A program made the position numbers and the translations under genes. Shown here in pieces: positions 39,740 to 44,667 of a stretch of DNA of 44,703 nucleotides (position 1 is its first letter; each line of letters starts with the position of its first letter). The notes beneath the pieces are model-generated. The model was not told the origin of the DNA. It searched no databases and saw only the letters and a program-made list of their open reading frames with translations. Origin of the DNA: a virus. Location of the stretch: the IMG/VR virus record IMGVR_UViG_3300039106_000616, positions 1 to 44,703 of that record. One strand, 5' to 3'.

Positions 39740-39928
39740 TCACGCTGGCACTAAACCAATCTCATCAATTCCGCAAGCCTTCTCAAATCTTGCGAAATCA
39801 AAATTGTCGTTATCTGCTTTGAACCACTCAGCAAAAGTATCTACCAAATCCTCATAAGTAGTTTGTGGAATTTCATCTACAAAACTTTTTAAGATATTAG
39901 CGGTTTGTATGTAGTCTTTTCTAGTCAT
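39740..39928 (-). CDS. Small conserved actinophage protein
   Basis: 62 residues (MTRKDYIQTANILKSFVDEI...), helical; the MTRKDYI..AN opening is common in actinophage proteins. TAATG-coupled. Unknown function. Confidence 0.74.
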   Translation of the reverse strand: MTRKDYIQTANILKSFVDEIPQTTYEDLVDTFAEWFKADNDNFDFARFEKACGIDEIGLVPA

Positions 39929-40077
39929 TAGTTAGCCTCTCCGCTAGTAAATAAATTTCCAAGAGCAAAGTTATCGCACTCGCATTTTTCGACATTGTAG
40001 TCAAGGTTATCTCCCCAAAAGATTAACCCTGAACCTGAACACTCATCACAAGCAAAAGACATTACAGAGTTTATCAT
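39928..40077 (-). CDS. 49-aa zinc-binding protein
   Basis: Contains CDECSGSG and KCECDN, like one DnaJ-type zinc knuckle pair. Start ATG 40077; MSFACDEC, six codons later, is an alternative. Confidence 0.68.
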   Translation of the reverse strand: MINSVMSFACDECSGSGLIFWGDNLDYNVEKCECDNFALGNLFTSGEAN

Positions 40078-40262
40078 TTAACTAACCCCTTACCTCTAAG
40101 AGTGCCACGAATACCTAGAGCGTCGCAATCTAATTTAACAGATACGCCAACAGGCAACTGGTTTGGATAAGTGTTTATGAATTGAGCAACCGCACCTCTA
40201 GAGGGTAGGTTTATGTTTTTAGTAGCACCATTGTAGGTTTCTAGTCTTACAGTGAAAGTCAT
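40074..40262 (-). CDS. Small basic beta protein
   Basis: 62 residues (MTFTVRLETYNGATKNINLP...). First gene of a three-gene unit; AAAGG upstream. Unknown role. Confidence 0.72.
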   Translation of the reverse strand: MTFTVRLETYNGATKNINLPSRGAVAQFINTYPNQLPVGVSVKLDCDALGIRGTLRGKGLVK

Positions 40263-40295
40263 TTCTGACCACCTTTCTTTATTGTTTGAATTGTA

Positions 40296-40324
40296 ATTCT
40301 ATCAGTTATCGCTGACATTTTCCA
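40296..40324 (-). promoter_or_regulatory. WTGTCAG-class promoter
   Basis: Minus strand TGGAAA (40324-40319), ATGTCAG (40318-40312), 10 bp ending TGA, TAGAAT (40301-40296). Confidence 0.78.
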
Positions 40325-40346
40325 CTTTAGGGGGGGTGTGTTGGGG

Positions 40347-40362
40347 TGTGAGATACCTCACA
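40347..40362. promoter_or_regulatory. Crp/GlxR-like palindrome
   Basis: Perfect TGTGA-GATACC-TCACA with central TA, about 65 bp upstream of the predicted start; overlaps the stop codon of the 40-aa gene. Confidence 0.75.
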
Positions 40363-40480
40363 AAGCCCCTTCGTTAAACAAGCCTAGTTCTAACTCTAGG
40401 AGAGTTTCAGCGGGTACATCTGAAAGGTCTAGCCATCCAGCCCCCTCAGAATTCATGGTGAATACTTCTATATATCCCAT
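40358..40480 (-). CDS. 40-aa acidic microprotein
   Basis: Reads MGYIEVFTMNSEGAGWLDLS... Overlaps the upstream stop codon. Confidence 0.62.
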   Translation of the reverse strand: MGYIEVFTMNSEGAGWLDLSDVPAETLLELELGLFNEGAL

Positions 40481-40680
40481 CACTCACCCACCTTAACTGC
40501 TAAGGTGCGATAAGCATACTTACCAGTATTAGACACAACGCCTACCAAATAGGCTTCAGTATTTTCTCCATACCAAATTGGTTGAGTAGATTTCTCTGCT
40601 GAGATAATTTCTCCAGAGATAGAATTACTGCGGTAGTTTTGTCCTACCAGTAATTGAGGGATTGTAAATAAGTTAGCCAT
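40480..40680 (-). CDS. Small beta protein
   Basis: 66 residues (MANLFTIPQLLVGQNYRSNS...), GEIISAE and GKYAYRTLAVKVGE. Predicted small barrel, similar in style to the two 56-aa proteins. AAAGGAAG upstream. Confidence 0.72.
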   Translation of the reverse strand: MANLFTIPQLLVGQNYRSNSISGEIISAEKSTQPIWYGENTEAYLVGVVSNTGKYAYRTLAVKVGE

Positions 40681-40717
40681 TGTTAGCCACTTCCTTTCTT
40701 TATTTTATTACTCCGCA

Positions 40718-40746
40718 AGTTTATCAGTTTTAGCAGACAAAAGCAA
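40718..40746 (-). promoter_or_regulatory. WTGTCWG-class promoter
   Basis: Minus strand TTGCTT (40746-40741), TTGTCTG (40740-40734), 10 bp ending TGA, TAAACT (40723-40718). Confidence 0.75.
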
Positions 40747-40786
40747 ATCGACACGCCGTAAATCTCAGAATATGGACAAAGTTTTA

Positions 40787-40802
40787 TGTGATCTTAACCA
40801 CA
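40787..40802. promoter_or_regulatory. Crp/GlxR-like palindrome, imperfect
   Basis: TGTGATCTTAACCACA, one mismatch in the right half-site; about 83 bp upstream of the predicted start. Confidence 0.6.
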
Positions 40803-40811
40803 CTACGTAAG

Positions 40812-40820
40812 TTATCCACA
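40812..40820 (+). other. DnaA box
   Basis: TTATCCACA, perfect. Followed by GCCTGTGGAC, which extends the TCCACAG...CTGTGGA symmetry. Confidence 0.68.
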
Positions 40821-40868
40821 GCCTGTGGACGACACACCCGAATGGGGCGGGGGTTTTTAGCAGATTTT

Positions 40869-40970
40869 TTATTTAAAATCTTTTAAAATATTTTCAACTA
40901 AATCTAATTCATCTTTTGTTAAATGATCTAATTGAATTGCGTTTTCAAATTGTTTTTTTATGTTTTCCAT
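40869..40970 (-). CDS. 33-aa helical microprotein
   Basis: Reads MENIKKQFENAIQLDHLTKD... Last member of the five-gene micro-operon started at 41469. Confidence 0.58.
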   Translation of the reverse strand: MENIKKQFENAIQLDHLTKDELDLVENILKDFK

Positions 40971-40971
40971 T

Positions 40972-41061
40972 TTAGTTTTCCTCAATTTCATTTAGTAATT
41001 CCCAAAGAATTGGCTCACATGCTTTAGCAGCAAGGTCTAATTTTTCTTGTAAGGTTTTCAT
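40972..41061 (-). CDS. 29-aa helical microprotein
   Basis: Reads MKTLQEKLDLAAKACEPILW... One nucleotide separates its stop from the next start. Confidence 0.55.
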   Translation of the reverse strand: MKTLQEKLDLAAKACEPILWELLNEIEEN

Positions 41062-41062
41062 T

Positions 41063-41155
41063 TTACCAACATTCCTTACAAGTAATTACATCATCAACAT
41101 CAAACACGTTACTAATTACTAACGTGTCACAGATTGAACATTTAAGTGTAGTCAT
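41063..41155 (-). CDS. 30-aa zinc-ribbon microprotein
   Basis: Reads MTTLKCSICDTLVISNVFDV... with CSIC and CKEC, a minimal zinc ribbon. An ACACGTTA/TAACGTGT inverted repeat lies inside the gene (41104-41127). Confidence 0.65.
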   Translation of the reverse strand: MTTLKCSICDTLVISNVFDVDDVITCKECW

Positions 41156-41168
41156 TTATTTTATCTCC

Positions 41169-41291
41169 TTACAGATAGTTAATTTCAAATTGCTCAATAG
41201 TCATTAAGCCTTTATATTCATTACAGAAACCGCAGATTTTTATATCATTGGTATAAACAGTTTCACAGAAACAGCAGATAAGTTTAGACAT
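41169..41291 (-). CDS. 40-aa zinc-ribbon microprotein
   Basis: Reads MSKLICCFCETVYTNDIKIC... with CCFC and CGFC. One nucleotide after the upstream stop. Confidence 0.68.
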   Translation of the reverse strand: MSKLICCFCETVYTNDIKICGFCNEYKGLMTIEQFEINYL

Positions 41292-41292
41292 A

Positions 41293-41469
41293 TTATTTAC
41301 CTACCTTCCATGAAGACCAGTAAGACATGAAGTCTTCATCTTCACGATAGTGAGAAGTTATATTCTGCTCACAATTTTCGCAGAAAGTAAATCTCTCATC
41401 ATTAACGATAGAGATAGCATTTTTATTAGGTGTATGCTTAACACACTTTGTTATATTTAGTGTAGTCAT
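41293..41469 (-). CDS. 58-aa zinc-binding protein
   Basis: Starts at ATG 41469 (AGGTAGG upstream); the in-frame extension to 41517 runs into the promoter. Contains TKCVKH and FCENCEQN, ends SYWSSWKVGK. First of five linked microgenes. Confidence 0.7.
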   Translation of the reverse strand: MTTLNITKCVKHTPNKNAISIVNDERFTFCENCEQNITSHYREDEDFMSYWSSWKVGK

Positions 41470-41507
41470 TTTAAGACCTACCTTTCTTTTTTTAACTTTA
41501 TAGGATA

Positions 41508-41536
41508 ATCCTAACACCTACCACTGACATTTACTG
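41508..41536 (-). promoter_or_regulatory. WTGTCAG-class promoter
   Basis: Minus strand ATGTCAG (41530-41524), 10 bp, TAGGAT (41513-41508) with extended TGT; the -35 (CAGTAA, 41536-41531) is poor, which suggests the heptamer replaces it. Confidence 0.7.
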
Positions 41537-41569
41537 GTGAGTAACTATGACAAAACGGACATCGTGTCG

Positions 41570-41585
41570 TGTGATGTAGGTCATG
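41570..41585. promoter_or_regulatory. Crp/GlxR-like half palindrome
   Basis: TGTGATGTAGGTCATG: left half perfect, right half degenerate; about 76 bp upstream of the 41469 transcript start. Touches a DnaA box. Confidence 0.5.
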
Positions 41586-41592
41586 TGGATAA
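41584..41592 (-). other. DnaA box
   Basis: TGTGGATAA, perfect complement of TTATCCACA. 42 bp from the next box in the same orientation. Confidence 0.68.
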
Positions 41593-41611
41593 CTTGAGCG
41601 TAAATTTATGA

Positions 41612-41627
41612 TGTGATTTATATCATG
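41612..41627. promoter_or_regulatory. Crp/GlxR-like half palindrome
   Basis: TGTGATTTATATCATG, followed directly by a DnaA box; the same site/box pairing occurs at 41570-41592, so a 42-bp unit is repeated. Confidence 0.5.
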
Positions 41628-41634
41628 TGGATAA
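41626..41634 (-). other. DnaA box
   Basis: TGTGGATAA, perfect. Confidence 0.68.
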
Positions 41635-41688
41635 CTATCTCAGACACGCCCGACTGGGGCGCCCATGTCCGATTTGCACCTTTTGTCT

Positions 41689-41704
41689 TGTGGTATGAAT
41701 CACA
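41689..41704. promoter_or_regulatory. Crp/GlxR-like palindrome, imperfect
   Basis: TGTGGTATGAATCACA, about 64 bp upstream of the predicted start of the rightward transcript. Confidence 0.55.
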
Positions 41705-41725
41705 TGCGACACGCCGTGTTAGGAC

Positions 41726-41754
41726 TTGACTTTTTGACTTATGTGTGTTAGTAT
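41726..41754 (+). promoter_or_regulatory. Rightward promoter
   Basis: TTGACT (41726-41731), 17-bp spacer, TGT-TAGTAT (hexamer 41749-41754). Transcribes the repeat leader and the 42.0-43.2 kb genes. Confidence 0.78.
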
Positions 41755-41779
41755 TACAATACAAGAAAATAAAGAAGCA

Positions 41780-41913
41780 GACTCAATGAGCCTAGCAAAT
41801 AAACCTCAATAAGAGGTTGAGCCTAGCAAATAAGAGAGTCAGAGATTAGATAGCCTCAATGAGCCTACCAAATAAACCTAAAGTATAGGGTGAGCGTAGC
41901 GAATAAGTGAGGC
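41780..41913 (+). repeat. Four-copy repeat leader: twin symmetric RNA or iterons
   Basis: Four copies of GAGCCTAGCAAATAA or a variant start at 41788, 41819, 41861 and 41892 (spacing 31, 42, 31). Each pair lies in the two 18-nt sides of an internal loop closed by outer stems (GACTC/GAGTC, 41780-41840; GCCTC/GAGGC, 41853-41913) and inner stems (ACCTC/GAGGT; ACCTA/TAGGG). Each copy also follows a possible start codon (ATG, TTG, ATG, GTG), giving mini-ORFs beginning xSLANK or variants. It could be a structured leader RNA, a set of iterons beside DnaA boxes, or attenuating mini-ORFs. Confidence 0.65.
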
Positions 41914-41932
41914 AAATCACATTACGACACTA

Positions 41933-41945
41933 GGGGAAAGTCCCC
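41933..41945 (+). other. GC-rich hairpin in leader
   Basis: GGGGA-AAG-TCCCC, directly upstream of a WTGTCAG promoter; no T run follows. Confidence 0.5.
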
Positions 41946-41948
41946 AAA

Positions 41949-41971
41949 TTGTCAGACCCCCCTGATAGAAT
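41949..41971 (+). promoter_or_regulatory. WTGTCAG-class promoter, plus strand
   Basis: TTGTCAG (41949-41955), 10 bp ending TGA, TAGAAT (41966-41971). The -35 position (CCCAAA) is poor. Second promoter for the 42011 operon, closer to the gene. Confidence 0.72.
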
Positions 41972-42010
41972 TACAGGTATAAAGAAAGTCTCTTGAAAGG
42001 AGAACTAAAT

Positions 42011-42193
42011 ATGAATAACAATACACTAGAGTTTGGTGTTAGCCGTGAAGGAAACGGTGCTAAGCAAATGATTGCTGATATTAGAAAGTATCAACAAGAA
42101 CGATACAATCGTGAGGACTTGCCTCTGCTAGAAGCATTAGGACTTGCTAACGCTTATCTATCTGCTCAATACAATGTAGAGGAGAATAACTAA
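42011..42193 (+). CDS. Small conserved phage protein
   Basis: 60 residues (MNNNTLEFGVSREGNGAKQM...). AAAGGAG lies 8 nt before ATG 42011; the in-frame start at 41993 would lie upstream of it. Helical C-terminal half (LPLLEALGLANAYLSAQYN). Unknown function. Confidence 0.75.
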   Translation: MNNNTLEFGVSREGNGAKQMIADIRKYQQERYNREDLPLLEALGLANAYLSAQYNVEENN

Positions 42194-42352
42194 ATGAAAA
42201 TCACTTACACAATTTGGCAGGGTAGCCTACTAAAAGGCAGACTAACCGCTAATAACATGAAAGAAATCATCACACTAATTGATGAACTAAACGAAAACAA
42301 TCCAAGACTAAAGTTTGAGTACATGGTACATGAGATTGAGCAGGTGGCATAG
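42194..42352 (+). CDS. 52-aa protein
   Basis: Reads MKITYTIWQGSLLKGRLTAN..., mixed alpha/beta. Starts directly after the previous stop; the TAGTG junction couples it to the next gene. Confidence 0.68.
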   Translation: MKITYTIWQGSLLKGRLTANNMKEIITLIDELNENNPRLKFEYMVHEIEQVA

Positions 42353-42489
42353 TGGAATTCTATATCGACCTAGACTTTGTTAGTCTATATGCTGATAGCA
42401 TAGAACTACAGATCAATATTCCTACATGGTTATTGGTTGGTGTTGTTGGATTTATTTATTCTATTAGATTAATTAGAAAAGATAAATAA
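42352..42489 (+). CDS. 45-aa membrane microprotein
   Basis: GTG start in TAGTG. MEFYIDLDFVSLYADSIELQ, then a transmembrane helix (WLLVGVVGFIYSI) and basic end. Confidence 0.58.
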   Translation: MEFYIDLDFVSLYADSIELQINIPTWLLVGVVGFIYSIRLIRKDK

Positions 42490-42585
42490 ATGGCAGAGTA
42501 TTCTGCTGAACAGTTAAGACGCAAGGCTCACCTAGACAATGGTGGGACCCTTGCGGATTATGATAGAAGCCACTACCCTGAGTAG
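42490..42585 (+). CDS. 31-aa microprotein
   Basis: Reads MAEYSAEQLRRKAHLDNGGT..., immediately after the previous stop. No known function. Confidence 0.55.
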   Translation: MAEYSAEQLRRKAHLDNGGTLADYDRSHYPE

Positions 42586-42691
42586 TGTCCGCTCTAATAT
42601 TTTTGTATTTTATTTTTTTAAACGTGTATCATACATCTGAGAAAAATATTCAGATTTTATGAAAATAAAAATTTTTTCAGATTTGGCAGGG

Positions 42692-42697
42692 TATAAT
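42692..42697 (+). promoter_or_regulatory. -10 for leaderless gene
   Basis: TATAAT, 6 nt before ATG 42704. The AT-rich 42586-42690 stretch upstream holds no gene. Confidence 0.65.
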
Positions 42698-42703
42698 AAA
42701 ACC

Positions 42704-42862
42704 ATGTGCCAACACGTATATAAATACACTAACCCTGGTCTATGTGGATATTGTGGTTTGACAACCCATGATCCTGACTGGAACAAGGCAAACCTTCTCT
42801 ACTCACAATACAAAGAAAAAGTCGGGTACTTCCATAACACCAATACCTGGTGGAGCATTTAG
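42704..42862 (+). CDS. 52-aa zinc-binding phage protein, leaderless
   Basis: Reads MCQHVYKYTNPGLCGYCGLT..., with C, H and CGYC as likely zinc ligands. Such MC.HVY.(Y/F)TNPGLCGYCG proteins are familiar from phages. The in-frame ATG at 42659 precedes the -10 and is not used in this model. Confidence 0.75.
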   Translation: MCQHVYKYTNPGLCGYCGLTTHDPDWNKANLLYSQYKEKVGYFHNTNTWWSI

Positions 42863-42865
42863 TAG

Positions 42866-42871
42866 TATAAT
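42866..42871 (+). promoter_or_regulatory. -10 for leaderless micropeptide
   Basis: TATAAT, 6 nt before ATG 42878, four bases after the previous stop codon. Confidence 0.6.
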
Positions 42872-42877
42872 TATTAT

Positions 42878-42940
42878 ATGAAACAACAAATATTAATCTC
42901 TATCATAATAATCGGTTTGGCAGCGCTATGTCTTTTCTAG
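42878..42940 (+). CDS. 20-aa membrane micropeptide, leaderless
   Basis: Reads MKQQILISIIIIGLAALCLF, a single hydrophobic helix. Overlaps the next gene by 13 nt. Confidence 0.5.
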   Translation: MKQQILISIIIIGLAALCLF

Positions 42941-43053
42941 AAAACCTTGAAAACTATGCATTTCAAGAGGTAGATCCAAGGGTATTGGAAATTATCGAAG
43001 AAATGAAAAATGATCCAGAATTCCAAGATCTTATGAAAAGATTGTCAGATTGA
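42928..43053 (+). CDS. 41-aa acidic helical microprotein
   Basis: Reads MSFLENLENYAFQEVDPRVL... The start lies inside the micropeptide; stop TGA overlaps the TTG of the next gene. Confidence 0.55.
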   Translation: MSFLENLENYAFQEVDPRVLEIIEEMKNDPEFQDLMKRLSD

Positions 43054-43202
43054 TAAACCACATTCTGATACTTTTAACCATAATCTTTCCATGGGTAGTA
43101 TTATTTTCTCTTATATCTTATATAAACAAGACACTAGTAAAACAATCTAATAAACCAAAATATAAAGTTACAAGGTTTGGTAAAATAAATAAAAACCAAT
43201 AA
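43050..43202 (+). CDS. 50-aa membrane microprotein
   Basis: TTG start in TTGA overlap. MINHILILLTIIFPWVVLFS..., one transmembrane helix and a basic Lys-rich tail. Confidence 0.52.
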   Translation: MINHILILLTIIFPWVVLFSLISYINKTLVKQSNKPKYKVTRFGKINKNQ

Positions 43203-43415
43203 CTACCATTTCCTAATAGGACAATAAGCCTTTTCTAGTTGAGTTTTTAACTTCATAAAACAGCCACATTTTTTACAGGTTTGACTTTTTTGTCTAAACC
43301 ATTCACAGCCTTTACATATTTCGAGACGGTATTCAGCAATTTCCTCTGGTGACCTTGCTGAACCATTAATTAAATCCCAAGGCTTAACATCCCGATCCTT
43401 CTGGTCATCGCTCAA
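43203..43415 (-). CDS. Zinc-ribbon protein (Cys-rich, phage family)
   Basis: 70 residues from TTG 43415 (GGGGAAG upstream): ICKGCEWF, TCKKCGCFMK and YCPIRKW give two zinc sites. Widespread small phage/bacterial family of unknown role. It abuts the rightward operon end-to-end. Confidence 0.8.
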   Translation of the reverse strand: MSDDQKDRDVKPWDLINGSARSPEEIAEYRLEICKGCEWFRQKSQTCKKCGCFMKLKTQLEKAYCPIRKW

Positions 43416-43593
43416 GATACTTCCCCACTAAATTAATAATACCAAACACACAAACCATCAATATACAAAACAATAAGAATCCCATATACCCATTATAGCC
43501 CATATGGGAGGTTTGACACATATATCTCCCATACTGTATGTTTCATACATTGTTGGGGGATGGGAGGTTTGGTAGTCTCATTTTCGGCTTCGA

Positions 43594-43622
43594 TTTATAC
43601 CGTCGCAAATGCGTGATACTAT
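43594..43622 (+). promoter_or_regulatory. Promoter for leaderless virion-protein gene
   Basis: TTTATA (43594-43599), 17-bp spacer, TGA-TACTAT (hexamer 43617-43622), 6 nt to ATG 43629. The 43416-43593 stretch upstream has no gene but two GGGAGGTTTG copies. Confidence 0.65.
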
Positions 43623-43628
43623 TAGGAC

Positions 43629-43904
43629 ATGACTATGCATGCGTTAACTACATTAAGTGATTCTGTGGCTACCCGCATAAGTCCTCCAGGTGCACACGGT
43701 GGATTAGATTTTACAGTTCAAAATGTTAATAGCACTGGCTATATCTATCTTGGTGGCGAAGGAGTAACATCCTCGAACTACGGCTTTAGAATTTTGCCAA
43801 ACCACTCTATATCTTTCGAACTTGCTTCGCCCGACGCTTTGTATGCTATTTCATCTATAAACGGAATGAGTGCTGCAACAATTCAAATTAATCTGGAGCC
43901 ATAA
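43629..43904 (+). CDS. Small beta protein, probable virion component
   Basis: 91 residues: LTTLSDSVATRISPPGAHGGLDFTVQNV, GYIYLGGEGV, YGFRILPNHSISFELAS. Beta-sandwich pattern seen in small phage tail or decoration proteins. Leaderless model favours ATG 43629; 43635 is in frame. Confidence 0.72.
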   Translation: MTMHALTTLSDSVATRISPPGAHGGLDFTVQNVNSTGYIYLGGEGVTSSNYGFRILPNHSISFELASPDALYAISSINGMSAATIQINLEP

Positions 43905-43905
43905 C

Positions 43906-44421
43906 ATGGCAAGATTTACTCATCCCGCATTTGATTCTGGAAATGGTATATCAGATCTTAATCCATTTTCGGCTTCATACTACAGCACGCAAGATCAGAC
44001 TGGAACTAATGGATCTATTCAGGCTCATACGCTAAATGTTATAGACTGGGAAAATGGGATCCAATTAGTTGATAATTCCAAGATTACTTTCTTACATGCA
44101 GGAAAATATAATATACAATTTTCCGACCAACTTCATTACACAGGCGGTGGAGGATCTGGCGACGACGTAAATATCTGGCTTGCAAAAAATGGAACAGCGC
44201 TAGAAGATACAAATACAAAAACAATTATTACATCAAATAATCCATACTATGTAGCAGCATGGAACTTCTTTGTTAATGCTGCAGTTAATGACTACTACCA
44301 AATTATGTGGTCTACAAATAACGCTAATATTAGGTTAGAACATGAAGCAGGAACTGGTAGTGGCGCAAGTCGTCATCCATCTATTCCTTCAGTTATTGTA
44401 ACTGTTAATCAAGTTGGATAA
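43906..44421 (+). CDS. C1q/TNF-like beta-sandwich virion protein
   Basis: 183 residues from ATG 43906 (GGAG upstream). ITFLHAGKYNIQFSDQLHY, DVNIWLAKNG, WNFFVNAAVNDYYQIMWS and PSVIVTVNQ follow the strand order of C1q-like domains found in phage fibres and head decorations. Probably host- or glycan-binding. Confidence 0.75.
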   Translation: MARFTHPAFDSGNGISDLNPFSASYYSTQDQTGTNGSIQAHTLNVIDWENGIQLVDNSKITFLHAGKYNIQFSDQLHYTGGGGSGDDVNIWLAKNGTALEDTNTKTIITSNNPYYVAAWNFFVNAAVNDYYQIMWSTNNANIRLEHEAGTGSGASRHPSIPSVIVTVNQVG

Positions 44422-44435
44422 TTAATCTCAAATAG

Positions 44436-44444
44436 TGATATAAT
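44436..44444 (+). promoter_or_regulatory. Extended -10 promoter, leaderless
   Basis: TGA-TATAAT (hexamer 44439-44444), 7 nt before ATG 44452. Confidence 0.68.
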
Positions 44445-44451
44445 TTATTTC

Positions 44452-44667
44452 ATGACTCCGCAAAACTGGGCAGAATTAATTTTAACAGTTCTTACAATTG
44501 TAACTATTGTCACAGGTGGAATACGTTGGCTCGTAAAACATTATTTAAACGAACTTAGGCCAAATTCTGGATCAAGTCTAAAAGATTCCGTTAATCGTTT
44601 AGAGGAAAAGACTGACAAATTATTTGACCTATTGGTCGAGCATTTTAAAGATCATAATAAAAAGTAA
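44452..44667 (+). CDS. Single-span membrane protein with coiled coil
   Basis: 71 residues: AELILTVLTIVTIVTGGIRWLVKHYL membrane helix, then NSGSSLKDSVNRLEEKTDKLFDLL coiled coil. This architecture is common in actinophage membrane proteins near lysis or tail genes and is sometimes called holin-like. Confidence 0.72.
   Translation: MTPQNWAELILTVLTIVTIVTGGIRWLVKHYLNELRPNSGSSLKDSVNRLEEKTDKLFDLLVEHFKDHNKK

Noticed and set aside
42659-42703. Upstream ATG for the 52-aa zinc protein
   Set aside because: It lies upstream of the TATAAT that drives the gene, and family members start at MC.HVY.
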